Below are positions 33,651 to 42,249 of a stretch of 43,863 nucleotides of DNA, piece after piece; within the stretch, counting starts at the first letter, position 1, and every line of letters starts with the position of its first letter. Source of the stretch: an uncultured Prevotellaceae bacterium (GTDB lineage: Bacteria > Bacteroidota > Bacteroidia > Bacteroidales > Bacteroidaceae); the NCBI GenBank assembly GCA_902790625.1, contig CADASP010000027.1, positions 1 to 43,863 on the forward strand, given 5' to 3'. The position numbers and the translations under genes were made by a program. The notes under the pieces were generated by a model. The model worked only from the letters and a program-made list of their open reading frames with translations, made no database searches and was not told where the DNA came from.

Positions 33651-36413
33651 TTACTTAACAAGGATTGTTTTCCTGCCGTTGATGATGTTGATGCCCTTTT
33701 GGGCTTTCGTCATCCGCTGACCATTCAGGTTGTAGACACGCTGACCATTGTCCATGGCGCCCTGACCGTTGTCGGTTGAAGGCTCGAGGTCGTTGATGGC
33801 GGTGCTGAGGTCGGTGCCGAGATAGGCCAGGCGGAAGGTGTCGAAGAGTGCCCAGCTGGCATCGGTGGTCTTCTGGTCTTGCTTCACGGCAATGGTGAGT
33901 TCACCGTCGTCCTGAACGCTGCACACCACCTTGGCGGTGCGGTAGAGTCCCGTCTGGAAGGCGTTCAGCGCCTCGCGTGGCCAGTTGGCGAAGGTGCCGT
34001 TGTCGCTGGGCTGGGTGAAGATGCCGGGCAGCTTGCCAGCCTCGGTGGCCACGTTGGGCAGCAGGGCCTGCTCGCCGTTGGCCTCTAAGTAAGCCTCGCT
34101 GATGAGTGGCTCTCCGGCATTGGCCACTGCAGCCTGGAAGTCGCCATTGCCCTGACGGAAGAATCCGCTGACGCCGACCTCGTAGAATCCGGGCTTCAGT
34201 CCGCTGAGCTGCTGCGAGAAGCTGAACGAGTTGGCATTCCACACCTCGAAGCCATAGTCGCTGTTGCGGTCGAAGTTGCCATCGTCGTCGATGGATACGT
34301 GGTGTGCGTCACCGCCATCGCGCTCCAGCGTCCACTTGTTGATGTCCCACACGCGGCTCAGGCCGGGGTTGGCAATGAGATACGACACGTCGGCGGGCTG
34401 CTCGGCGGTGGCGTTCTCGTAGAGGGCATCGAGCTCAGCACGGCTGACGAGCTTCCACTGGTTGTTGGGGTCCTGCAGGTCGGTCTGCTCCTTGGCCACG
34501 TTCAGCGGGTAGTGGTAGTCCATGCCACGGTCGGTGTGTCCGTAGGGGTTGTAGCCCAGTGCGAGGTCGTGGCGGTCGAAGACCACGATGTTGTAGACGT
34601 TGTCCTTGCCCTCCACGGGTAGGAAGAACCAGCGGTCTTGGTTGCCGGTGTCCACGTAGGCGTTGAAGTTAATCCACTGCTCGTCGCGGTAGAAGGCGTG
34701 GTTCTTCAGCTTGAAGTTCTCGCCATCGGCCACGAGGGTGATGGGCAGGGCATAGACGTCGACGGCGGTGTGGGTGTTCCAGTCGGAGCCGTTGTTCAGG
34801 AAGAGTCCTGTGCCTATGTTGTAGAAGAAGTATTCCCCGCCGTCTTCAGGAGCCGAGCCGGTGTAGACGTCGGGCAGGCGCATGGCGTTCAGCTTGCGAG
34901 CGGTGCGCAGGTCGAAGAGGGCTTTGTTCACCTCGTCGGCGGTGGTGGCGAGCTGGAGAGCCGAGGTGGCGGCAGTCACGTCGACACCGTCCTCGGTCAC
35001 TGCCAACGTCTGTTTCAGCACCACAATGTTGACGGCCTTGGCGGCGTTGAGGGCGGCGAGGACAGCAGCTGTGGCATTCGACAGCTCGTCGGGATCGGTG
35101 GAGTTGACCTTCGCCTTGGCTTCTTCAATAGCTGTCTGAAGCTGGTTGGCAAGAACGACGGAGGTGGTGGTGAGGTCGAACTGCTCGGCTTCGCTGATGG
35201 CGTTGTTGAGGGTCTCGACGAAGGTGCTCAGGTCGATGTTGTTGCCCAGATAGGTGAGGTGGAAGTTGTCGACGACGGTCCAGTCGCTTTCCACCTTCTC
35301 ACTTTTCTTGATGCCAATCTTCAGCGTGTGTGCGGTCACCACCACCTCTATCTCCTCGTTCACGTAGCCCTTGTGCAGGTTGAAGCAGCGGTTGGCGTCG
35401 CCGTGGCTGTCGGGATACCAGTAGCCTCCCTCGCTGTAGGCGTAGCCGCTGGTGCCTTCGGCGGTCATGGCACCGTCGAGAATCGACATCAGGGGGTGCT
35501 CCACCTCGTTGGCGTAGTAGTAGGAGCGGATGGTCTCGGTGCCGTTGTTGCGGCGTGCCAGCACGTCGGAGCGACCACCATCGCGGTAGAATCCCTGCAG
35601 GTTGAAGCGATAGGTGCCGTTGGGCAGGTCGGTGAGGGTGATGCTGAAGTCGATGTAGTTCGAGTTCCAACTCTCCTGGCAGCAGCTGCCGTGCACGCCG
35701 CCGTCGCCGCCCTTCACGTTGTTGCCGCCACTCCAGCCGCGTGTCCACAGCTCATAGCGCTTGTCGTTGTTGGCCAGGTCGGCAGCGGGTATGAGCCACG
35801 AGGCATCTACGGGATTGGTGGGCGAGGCTTCGGCCATCATCTTGGCGAGGCGCTCCTGCTTGGTGACAAGCTGCCACGTGTTGCGCTCGGTCATGTCGAT
35901 GTTGTAGTCGGGGTTCTCCAGATACCAGCGCTCGTCGCCCTGCTGGGTGAAGAGGTTGTCCTGGCGGCTGCCCTCGTTGTACCTCACGGTGCCCAGCACC
36001 TTGTTGCCGCAGTTGATGGCGTAGGCGTTGCTCACACCAGCCTCGATCATGGCATCGTAGGGCTTGATGTCCCAAGCCTTGCCGTCGCCAGTGTCGATGT
36101 AGTTGTTGTCGGGGTTGATGGAGAAGGCCAGGTTCGACGTGTTGTTCACGTAGAAGTTGGGCTGCAGGGCGTAGGCGCCGTCGCTGGCCACGATTTTCCA
36201 CTCGAAGCCACGTGTGCCGATGGCGGCACGCGTCGACCAGTCTTCCGACTTGCTGTCGTTGTTCTGCAGCCACAGTCCCGACTCCACGTTGTAGAGGTAG
36301 AACTCGCCCTCTGCGAGCGGGCTGCCCACCCAGGGCGAGCTGGGCTGGGCCTGTGTGCCCAGGGCGAATGAGGCCATGAGGAGCCCCAGTGCGAAAGTAG
36401 ATTGTCTTTTCAT
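33651..36413 (-). CDS. Large modular surface protein with duplicated trefoil/jelly-roll halves
   Basis: 920 aa; signal peptide MKRQSTFALGLLMASFALGTQAQ. Two related halves are visible. The first (about 28-395) has a ricin-like start (GEFYLYNVESGLWLQNN) and a jelly-roll block (LPNGTYRFNLQGFYRDGG ... DNFHLTYLGN). The second (about 520-880) begins GEYFFYNIGTGLFLNNG and ends FDTFRLAYLGTD. Between them are helical, FIVAR-like repeats (LNNAISEAEQF ... AIEEAKAKVN). The C-terminus has VYNLNGQRMTKAQKGINI and NGRKTILVK. No catalytic motif is recognized; carbohydrate binding or adhesion is likely. A paralogue starts at 42250 on the far side of the HTCS. Encoded just downstream of the HTCS with its own -7 box. 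Confidence 0.7.
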   Translation of the reverse strand: MKRQSTFALGLLMASFALGTQAQPSSPWVGSPLAEGEFYLYNVESGLWLQNNDSKSEDWSTRAAIGTRGFEWKIVASDGAYALQPNFYVNNTSNLAFSINPDNNYIDTGDGKAWDIKPYDAMIEAGVSNAYAINCGNKVLGTVRYNEGSRQDNLFTQQGDERWYLENPDYNIDMTERNTWQLVTKQERLAKMMAEASPTNPVDASWLIPAADLANNDKRYELWTRGWSGGNNVKGGDGGVHGSCCQESWNSNYIDFSITLTDLPNGTYRFNLQGFYRDGGRSDVLARRNNGTETIRSYYYANEVEHPLMSILDGAMTAEGTSGYAYSEGGYWYPDSHGDANRCFNLHKGYVNEEIEVVVTAHTLKIGIKKSEKVESDWTVVDNFHLTYLGNNIDLSTFVETLNNAISEAEQFDLTTTSVVLANQLQTAIEEAKAKVNSTDPDELSNATAAVLAALNAAKAVNIVVLKQTLAVTEDGVDVTAATSALQLATTADEVNKALFDLRTARKLNAMRLPDVYTGSAPEDGGEYFFYNIGTGLFLNNGSDWNTHTAVDVYALPITLVADGENFKLKNHAFYRDEQWINFNAYVDTGNQDRWFFLPVEGKDNVYNIVVFDRHDLALGYNPYGHTDRGMDYHYPLNVAKEQTDLQDPNNQWKLVSRAELDALYENATAEQPADVSYLIANPGLSRVWDINKWTLERDGGDAHHVSIDDDGNFDRNSDYGFEVWNANSFSFSQQLSGLKPGFYEVGVSGFFRQGNGDFQAAVANAGEPLISEAYLEANGEQALLPNVATEAGKLPGIFTQPSDNGTFANWPREALNAFQTGLYRTAKVVCSVQDDGELTIAVKQDQKTTDASWALFDTFRLAYLGTDLSTAINDLEPSTDNGQGAMDNGQRVYNLNGQRMTKAQKGINIINGRKTILVK

Positions 36414-36470
36414 GAATAATTTTGTTTTTTGATGAATAAATGGTTGTTGTTAGTTAAAAGAATTTGGGTA

Positions 36471-36478
36471 CAAAATTA
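36471..36478 (-). promoter_or_regulatory. Candidate -7 box (TAATTTTG) of the 920-aa surface protein gene
   Basis: CAAAATTA on the plus strand, 58 bases before the ATG at 36413, in the 120-base gap after the HTCS gene. No good -33 TTTG is seen at the right distance, which would fit activator-dependent expression. Confidence 0.45.
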
Positions 36479-36533
36479 TAGCATTTTCCGTTTTCCATAC
36501 GAAAAATGCTATTCAAAGAAAGCGAAAATCTGT

Positions 36534-39500
36534 TCATCGTGCCACAAAGTCCTTCGGCAGCACGCCGAAACGGGCTTTGAAGCATTTGGCGAAGTAGCTG
36601 CTGCTGGTGAATCCCACACGCTCGGCCACCTCGGTGATGCGCAGGCCTTGGCGCAGCAGCGCGGCCGCCTGCTCCAGCCGCCGCATCTTCAGATACTCGA
36701 TGGGCGTGAGGTCGGTGAGGGCTTTAATCTTGCGGTAGAAGCTGCTGCGGCTCATGTTCATCTGCTCGGCCAGCTGGTCGATGGAGAACTCCTCGTCGCG
36801 CATGTTGTCGGCCACCATCTGCTGCAGCCGCTCCATGAAGAGGATGTCCTGCTGGCTCAGGCCCAGCTCGCCATCGTTGGTGTCCACCGCCGCCGTGCCG
36901 TTGATTTGCTTCATGCGCTCGTGGAAGTTCTGGCGCATGCGCAGCAGGCTCATTATCTGCAGATGGAGTTGACGGATGGAGAAGGGCTTCTCAAGATATA
37001 CGTCGGCACCGTTCTGCATGCCTTCGAGCTTGGCTTCGACGGTGGTCTTCGCCGTGAGCAGGATGACAGGTATGTGCGAGTAGTTCACGTCGTCCTTGAT
37101 GCGCTTGCACAGCTCGATGCCGTCGATGCGGGGCATCATCACGTCGCTCACGATGACGTCGATGTCGTTGTAGGGCAGCACGTCGAGGGCTTCCTGTCCG
37201 TCGCGGGCCTTGAGCACCCGGAAATACTGGCGCAGCGCGTTGGCGGTCATCTGCAGCAGCTCCTCGTTGTCCTCGACCAAGAGGATGGTGTAGAGAGGAC
37301 CCTCCCCTTTACCCCTCCCTGCAGGGAGGGGAGCGGTTAGTTCTGCTGCTGACAACCCCGATGGCAAGTCTATATGCTCCCCTCCCTCCAGGGAGGGGCT
37401 GGGGGTGGGTCCGGTTCCGGCTTTTATGGGCAGTATCAGCTGGAAGTTGGAGCCACCGCCCACGGAGTCGCTCAGCAGCAGGTCGCCGTCGTGGGCCTCT
37501 GCCAGCATCTTGGCGTAGGAAAGTCCGAGGCCGGTGCCGAGGGTGGCGGCCACGCTGTCGTTGCCTATCTGATAGTAGAGGTCGAAAATCTTGTCGCGGT
37601 CGCTGGGCGGCACGCCGGGGCCGTCGTCGATGACGGAGATGCGGAGGTTGTTGAGTGAGGAGGGGTGAGTGGAGGGTGCCTCGCTCTTTGCCTTTGGCTC
37701 CTCGCTGAGGTTTTCCAGGCGGATGATGATTTCGGAGCGGGCATATTTGTTGGCGTTGCCCACCAGGTTCATCATCACCTTCTGCACCTTGTCCACGTCG
37801 AGGGCGGTGACCACCGGCTCGTCGGGCAGTTGCAGCTGTATGCGCTTCCCCTGCACCTCGATGGCATCTGCGAACTGCTCGTAGATGCCGGTGAGCAGCT
37901 CGTTGACGTTGCACGACGAGAGGTGTATCTGCATCTTCCCGTGCTCGGCCTTTTGGAAGTCGAGCAGCTGGTTGGTGATGCCCAGCAGGTAGTTCATGTT
38001 GCGGCGGATGGCAGCGATGTGCTGGAGACCCTCTCCCTTGCCCCTCCCTCCAGGGAGGGGAGCGGTTAGTTCTGCCGCTTGCTCGGGGGTGGAGGGGTCT
38101 ATATGCTCCCCTCCCTCCAGGGAGGGGCTGGGGGTGGGTCTGGAGGGTCTGGAGGGTCTTCTTGTTGTTGTGAGGCTCTCCTCTATTGCTTCGAGGGGCA
38201 GGCTCATGAGGGTGAGCGGTGTGCGTATCTCGTGGACCAGGTTGATGAAGAACCGAATCTTCGACTCGAAGTTCGCTTTCTCCTGCTGCGTCTGATATTC
38301 CTTCATGCGGCGGGCGTAGCGGTGGCGCAGCTTGTTGCTGTAGCGGCGCTGTGTCCACACCACGGCTGCTGCCACCAAGAGGGCGTAGATGATGTAGGCC
38401 AGGGTGGTGCGATACCAGGGCGGCAGGATGGTGATGTGCAGTCGGGCGTAGGTGTCGGCATTGGTGTTGCCAGCCTTCCTGAGCAGAAACTCATAGGTGC
38501 CCGGTGGAATGTTGGCGTAGGTGGCCTCGGCATTCTTGGTGCCCCGCGCCCAGTCTCTGTCGATGCCTTGCAGCATATACTCGAAGCGCTGCTCGGCCAC
38601 TCTGCCCATCAGGTGTGGAGCGGCAAAGTGGAGCGTGAAGCTGTTGTCGGCGTAGGGTAGGGTGATGGTCGTTGGCCGTTGGCCGTTGAATGAGTTTTCT
38701 TCGGCTGAGGTCAGCGGGCTGAGGTTTTTCGTCTTTTCTGTGGAGCGGAAGGGGAAGGTGATGGACGTGATGTAGACGGGCATCTTGTCGAGCGAGAAGT
38801 TGATGCGGTCGGGGTAGAAGAACACCATGTCGTTGTAGCGGCCGGCATAGAGCTGTCCGTTGCTGGCCACGAAGGCCGAGTTGTGGGGCTTTGGTTCGCG
38901 TGAGAGGTCCTTGTTCGACTGCAGCAAATAGGCTTGGTCGTTTCGTCGCTCCAGTCCTAAGCGCAGGATGCCCGTCTCCAGTCCCAGCCATAGGTTGTGG
39001 CTCAGGTCTTCCACGATGAAGTAGATGGGCTGGTCTTGCAGATAGTTGATTTGCGTGTCAATCCTTTCAAAACCTTCCTCGTCGGGCAGGTAGCGGCTCA
39101 GCGTGCCGTCGGTGGTGGCCACCCACACGTCGCCCTGATGGTCGCAGAACACGGTCGACACGTCGTTGCTGCTCAGTGCCTGGGGCTGTCGGTTGTTGTA
39201 GGCGAAGTTGCGGAAGGAGCTGCCTGGCTCCCATTGCCGGAACAGCCCGTGGTTGCTCGTGGCGGCCCATACGCATCCCTGTTTGTCTTCGGCCAGACTG
39301 GTGATGTGTGTCTGCGAGCCGATTTCGAAATACCACATGAAGTTCTCCGTCTGTCGCTCGAAGCGGCACAGTCCCCAGCTGGTGCCCACGTAGATGTCGC
39401 CTTTCGAGGTGCGGAGCAGACTGGTGATTTCGTTGCTGGGCACGGTGTAGGAACGGTCGTTGGAATAGCGGTAGTCGCGCTTCTGCCCCGATGTGGTGTT

Positions 39501-40745
39501 GAGCACGATGATGCCGTTGTGGCGTGTGCCCATCCACAGGTCGTCGCCGTCGAGCATCAGCGTGATGATTTCCTCGTTGATGCCCATGGGGCTGATGATG
39601 CCCGTGGCGGGGTCGTAGAGTCCGAGGCCGCTGTCGGAGCCTATCCACAGTCGGCCGTCGGGAGCCTCGCAGATGGCGCGAATCATCTGGCTCTGCCCTG
39701 TCTCAGGCAGGTGCACCACGCCGACATCCTTGCGCGTCATGGGCAAGTAGAGCACGCCGCCCATCTCGGTCATCACCCACAGGGTGCTGTCGCGGTCCCA
39801 TGTCATGGCATTGATTTTCAGCGTGGCGGGGCCTTCATGGCTCGTGGGGCTGGCGATGGCTCTGCCCTGATGTCGCCCCGGCTGTGGTGCCGCCGTCCCC
39901 TCGTCGTTGTAGAGCTGCATCTGCCCTGTGGCTGGCGAGTACACAAAGATTCCGTTGTCGGTGCCCACCAGCAGTTCCGACCCTTTGGCCAGCAGGGCGT
40001 GGACGGGTGTTGAAGCCACGGGCACCACCGTCTGCTCGCCTCGGTGCACCTGGAAGAGTCCCCGCCCACAGCCGATGTAGAGCGTGAAGTCGAGTGCTGC
40101 CAGGCAAATCTTGTTCTTGTCAGATACGAAGTCGGGGATGGTGAAGTGCTTCATCATCGTGCCGTCGCTGCCGAAGGTGTAGATGTCGCCCTGCATCGAT
40201 GCCACGAAGACGGGGCTGTCGCTCAGTGCCAGCACGTCGCTGATGAACGAGCCGTGGCGGCTGTCCTGCGTCAGCTCCTCGGTCGTGGGGTCGTAGATGA
40301 ACAGCCCCTGCCCCAGCGTGCCTATCCATATCTTTCCGTCCTGCCCTCGCACGATGTTCTGCACCGTGGCGCTGATGACGACCCCATACTTCGTCTTCTT
40401 GTTGAATCGGCTGAAGGTGTTGGTGCTGCGGTGATAGACGTAGAGTCCAAACGAGCCTCCAAACCAGATGTCGCTCCCGTGCTCGTAGAGGGCGGTGATG
40501 GTGTTGTTCTCGAAGCTCGCATTCTCCTCCACCATGTTTCGGTAGATGGTGTTCTGCGTTCCGTCGAAGCAGTTCAGTCCGTTGTTCGTCCCTAACCACA
40601 CGAAGCCATATTGGTCGCGCAGTCCACAGAGCACGTTGTTGTCGCTGATGCCGTCGGCAGTCATAAACTGCATGGCGGTCTGGGCTGTCAGCAGCGTGCC
40701 GACGGTGGCCCATATCATTAATAATGTGATGACGCGGTTTCTCAT
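36534..40745 (-). CDS. Hybrid two-component system (HTCS) sensor-regulator
   Basis: About 1403 aa from the ATG at 40745; the in-frame ATG at 40766 lies upstream of a -7-like box. Order: signal peptide; periplasmic two-propeller Reg_prop sensor (about 25-690, repeats such as YGFVWLGTNNGLNCFDG and DGRLWIGSDSGLGLYD); Y_Y_Y domain; transmembrane helix (TLAYIIYALLVAAAVVW); HisKA with H838 in NLVHEIRTPLTL; HATPase (NLVGNANKYA, GTGLGLSYAK); receiver with D1201 in VIVSDVMMP; AraC-type HTH (IDQLAEQMNMSRSSFYRKIK, AERVGFTSSSYFAKCFKARF). HTCS proteins bind a PUL-derived oligosaccharide in the periplasm and activate its genes. Two repeat-encoded inserts lie at about residues 869-907 and 1112-1150. Neighbours suggest control of the GH43/GH115 genes; mannan control is possible. 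Confidence 0.93.
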   Translation of the reverse strand: MRNRVITLLMIWATVGTLLTAQTAMQFMTADGISDNNVLCGLRDQYGFVWLGTNNGLNCFDGTQNTIYRNMVEENASFENNTITALYEHGSDIWFGGSFGLYVYHRSTNTFSRFNKKTKYGVVISATVQNIVRGQDGKIWIGTLGQGLFIYDPTTEELTQDSRHGSFISDVLALSDSPVFVASMQGDIYTFGSDGTMMKHFTIPDFVSDKNKICLAALDFTLYIGCGRGLFQVHRGEQTVVPVASTPVHALLAKGSELLVGTDNGIFVYSPATGQMQLYNDEGTAAPQPGRHQGRAIASPTSHEGPATLKINAMTWDRDSTLWVMTEMGGVLYLPMTRKDVGVVHLPETGQSQMIRAICEAPDGRLWIGSDSGLGLYDPATGIISPMGINEEIITLMLDGDDLWMGTRHNGIIVLNTTSGQKRDYRYSNDRSYTVPSNEITSLLRTSKGDIYVGTSWGLCRFERQTENFMWYFEIGSQTHITSLAEDKQGCVWAATSNHGLFRQWEPGSSFRNFAYNNRQPQALSSNDVSTVFCDHQGDVWVATTDGTLSRYLPDEEGFERIDTQINYLQDQPIYFIVEDLSHNLWLGLETGILRLGLERRNDQAYLLQSNKDLSREPKPHNSAFVASNGQLYAGRYNDMVFFYPDRINFSLDKMPVYITSITFPFRSTEKTKNLSPLTSAEENSFNGQRPTTITLPYADNSFTLHFAAPHLMGRVAEQRFEYMLQGIDRDWARGTKNAEATYANIPPGTYEFLLRKAGNTNADTYARLHITILPPWYRTTLAYIIYALLVAAAVVWTQRRYSNKLRHRYARRMKEYQTQQEKANFESKIRFFINLVHEIRTPLTLMSLPLEAIEESLTTTRRPSRPSRPTPSPSLEGGEHIDPSTPEQAAELTAPLPGGRGKGEGLQHIAAIRRNMNYLLGITNQLLDFQKAEHGKMQIHLSSCNVNELLTGIYEQFADAIEVQGKRIQLQLPDEPVVTALDVDKVQKVMMNLVGNANKYARSEIIIRLENLSEEPKAKSEAPSTHPSSLNNLRISVIDDGPGVPPSDRDKIFDLYYQIGNDSVAATLGTGLGLSYAKMLAEAHDGDLLLSDSVGGGSNFQLILPIKAGTGPTPSPSLEGGEHIDLPSGLSAAELTAPLPAGRGKGEGPLYTILLVEDNEELLQMTANALRQYFRVLKARDGQEALDVLPYNDIDVIVSDVMMPRIDGIELCKRIKDDVNYSHIPVILLTAKTTVEAKLEGMQNGADVYLEKPFSIRQLHLQIMSLLRMRQNFHERMKQINGTAAVDTNDGELGLSQQDILFMERLQQMVADNMRDEEFSIDQLAEQMNMSRSSFYRKIKALTDLTPIEYLKMRRLEQAAALLRQGLRITEVAERVGFTSSSYFAKCFKARFGVLPKDFVAR
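37297..37412. repeat. 116-bp palindromic element in frame in HTCS (HATPase-receiver linker)
   Basis: Bounded by GGACCC and GGGTCC, it holds two CCCCTCCCTSCAGGGAGGGG palindromes and the conserved GAGCGGTTAGTTCTGC and TCTATATGCTCC segments. It is translated in frame as PTPSPSLEGGEHID ... AAELTAPLPAGRGKGEG, just before the receiver (TILLVEDN). It has exactly the same length and reading frame as the second HTCS copy. Confidence 0.85.
38026..38141. repeat. 116-bp palindromic element in frame in HTCS (between H-box and HATPase)
   Basis: Bounded by AGACCC and GGGTCT, with the same two palindromes as the other copy and a flanking tandem GGAGGGTCT (38142 onward). It is translated as PTPSPSLEGGEHID ... 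AAELTAPLPGGRGKGEG between the phosphoacceptor helix (AIEESL) and the next helix (AAIRRNMNYLLGITNQLLDF) of the dimerization hairpin. A GGAG flanks both ends and could be a target-site duplication. Confidence 0.85.
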
Positions 40746-40753
40746 TATGTGGT

Positions 40754-40761
40754 CAAAGTTA
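40754..40761 (-). promoter_or_regulatory. Candidate -7 box (TAACTTTG) before the HTCS gene
   Basis: CAAAGTTA on the plus strand lies 8 bases upstream of the ATG at 40745, implying a nearly leaderless mRNA if used. It falls inside the longer alternative reading frame (ATG at 40766). No -33 partner is visible, so it may be chance. Confidence 0.3.
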
Positions 40762-40879
40762 GGCATTTCTTTTTAATCGCGAGAGTAAGTTATCGTTAAA
40801 AGATGTTTATGTCAGTGCGTTTTACCTGTTTTTCTCTTTTTTAGAACATTTTTTTTCCTTCTCTTCGCCAATATTATCC

Positions 40880-40887
40880 TAATTTTG
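40880..40887 (+). promoter_or_regulatory. -7 box (TAATTTTG) of the arabinanase-like GH43 gene
   Basis: TAATTTTG ends 33 bases before the ATG at 40921, so transcription should start near 40894. This excludes the upstream TTG at 40885 as the start codon. A T-rich tract lies where a -33 TTTG is expected, without an exact match. Confidence 0.55.
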
Positions 40888-40920
40888 CAGCATCATAACA
40901 CTCAAGCTTTCGTCACGAAC

Positions 40921-42054
40921 ATGCAAAGACTAACTATTACCGCCCTGCTTGTCCTCCTTCTCTGTGCATCCCATGCCCAGACCACTACTTATAGCAATCC
41001 CGTCATCGACAACAGTCTGCCCGACCCCACCGTTGTCAAGGCTCCCGACGGCTATTTCTACCTCTATGCCACCGAGAACATCCGCAACGTGCCCATCTAC
41101 CGTTCGCAGAATCTCGTCGACTGGCGCTACATGGGTACGGCCTTCACCAATGCCACACGCCCCACGATGGTTCCCAAGGGCAACATCTGGGCGCCCGACA
41201 TCAACATCATCGATGACCGCTATGTGATGTACTACTCCAAGTCCACATGGGGCGGCGAGTGGGAGTGCGGCATCGGCGTGGCCACTGCCGAGCACCCCAC
41301 GGGGCCTTTCACCGACGTGGGCAAGCTGTTCATCTCCAGCGAGATTGGCGTGCAGAACAGCATCGACCCCTTCTACATCGAGGACGAGGGCAACAAGTAC
41401 CTCTTCTGGGGCAGCTTCCGTGGCATCTACGCCATCCAGCTCAGCGACGACGGCCTGAGCGTGAAGCCGGGTGCCGAGAAGGTGCAGATAGCGGGCACGC
41501 TCACCGAGGGCACCTATATCTGCAAGCACGACGGCTATTACTACCTCTTTGGCTCGGCCGGCACCTGCTGCGACGGTCTCAACAGCACCTATCGGGTGGT
41601 GGTGGCGCGCTCCGAGCATCTGCTGGGCCCCTATGTCAACAAGACGGGCCGCCCCGCCATAGACAACAACTTCATGCTGCTCTTGCAAAAGAACAACAAG
41701 GTGGTGGGGCCTGGCCACAACTCCGAAATCGTGCAGGACGATGCCGGGCAGTACTGGATGCTCTACCACGGCTACGAGGCCGCCGACCCCGACGGTGGGC
41801 GCAAGGTGTATCTCGACCAGGTGACGTGGGGCAGCGACGGGTGGCCCCTCATCCGCAACCGTGTGCCATCGGCCACGGCGCCCGCACCCCTCTTCGGCGA
41901 GGCCGCCAGCATTGACGTTGAACGTTCACCGTCGAATGTTCAACATGTCTACAACCTGTGCGGACAGCAGCTGCCCAGCACCGCAACGGCCCACGGTCTG
42001 GTAATCAAGCAGCTCGCCGACGGAACGAGAGTGACGGTGAACATTGAACGGTGA
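40921..42054 (+). CDS. Secreted GH43, endo-arabinanase-like
   Basis: 377 aa from the ATG at 40921, chosen because the -7 box lies over the earlier TTG. Signal peptide MQRLTITALLVLLLCASHAQ. All GH43 catalytic acids are in place: LPDPTVVKAPDGYFYLYATE (base), NSIDPFYIEDEGNKYLFWGS (modulator) and LTEGTYICKHDGYYYLFGSA (acid), plus GPGHNSEIV with the conserved His. SAGTCCDGLNSTYRVVVARS resembles the arabinan endo-1,5-alpha-arabinosidase branch. The C-terminus has VYNLCGQQLP after TTGAACG/TTCACCG-type heptamers. Divergent from the HTCS, and the next gene begins 196 bases on. Predicted to act on arabinan side chains, but endo versus exo action cannot be told from sequence alone. Confidence 0.88.
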   Translation: MQRLTITALLVLLLCASHAQTTTYSNPVIDNSLPDPTVVKAPDGYFYLYATENIRNVPIYRSQNLVDWRYMGTAFTNATRPTMVPKGNIWAPDINIIDDRYVMYYSKSTWGGEWECGIGVATAEHPTGPFTDVGKLFISSEIGVQNSIDPFYIEDEGNKYLFWGSFRGIYAIQLSDDGLSVKPGAEKVQIAGTLTEGTYICKHDGYYYLFGSAGTCCDGLNSTYRVVVARSEHLLGPYVNKTGRPAIDNNFMLLLQKNNKVVGPGHNSEIVQDDAGQYWMLYHGYEAADPDGGRKVYLDQVTWGSDGWPLIRNRVPSATAPAPLFGEAASIDVERSPSNVQHVYNLCGQQLPSTATAHGLVIKQLADGTRVTVNIER

Positions 42055-42249
42055 ACGACGATAGACTATACATATAAGAAGATGAACACAATTATTTATA
42101 TAAACAACGAATTTTACGAATGACACGAATGGCTGCGCGGTGACATTCGTGCAATTCGAAAAATTCATTGCTACATAAAAGACGGTGTTTGTATCAACTA
42201 AATTTAATTTGTTACTTATTATTTTATTATTCATCCAAAACAATAGTTT
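42055..42249. other. Spacer between GH43 and the second modular surface protein
   Basis: No gene. It holds CACGAATGGCTGCGCGGTGACATTCGTG (42131-42158, described here as arms CACGAATG and CATTCGTG) and AT-rich sequence. A TTTG at 42188-42191 and TTAATTTG at 42204-42211 only partly fit a promoter, since the spacing is too short. Whether the next gene is read from here or from the GH43 promoter is open. Confidence 0.35.

Noticed and set aside
40885..40920. TTG start at 40885 for the arabinanase-like GH43
   Set aside because: The codon lies within the TAATTTTG -7 box, so it would not be in the mRNA; the ATG at 40921 starts a clean signal peptide.
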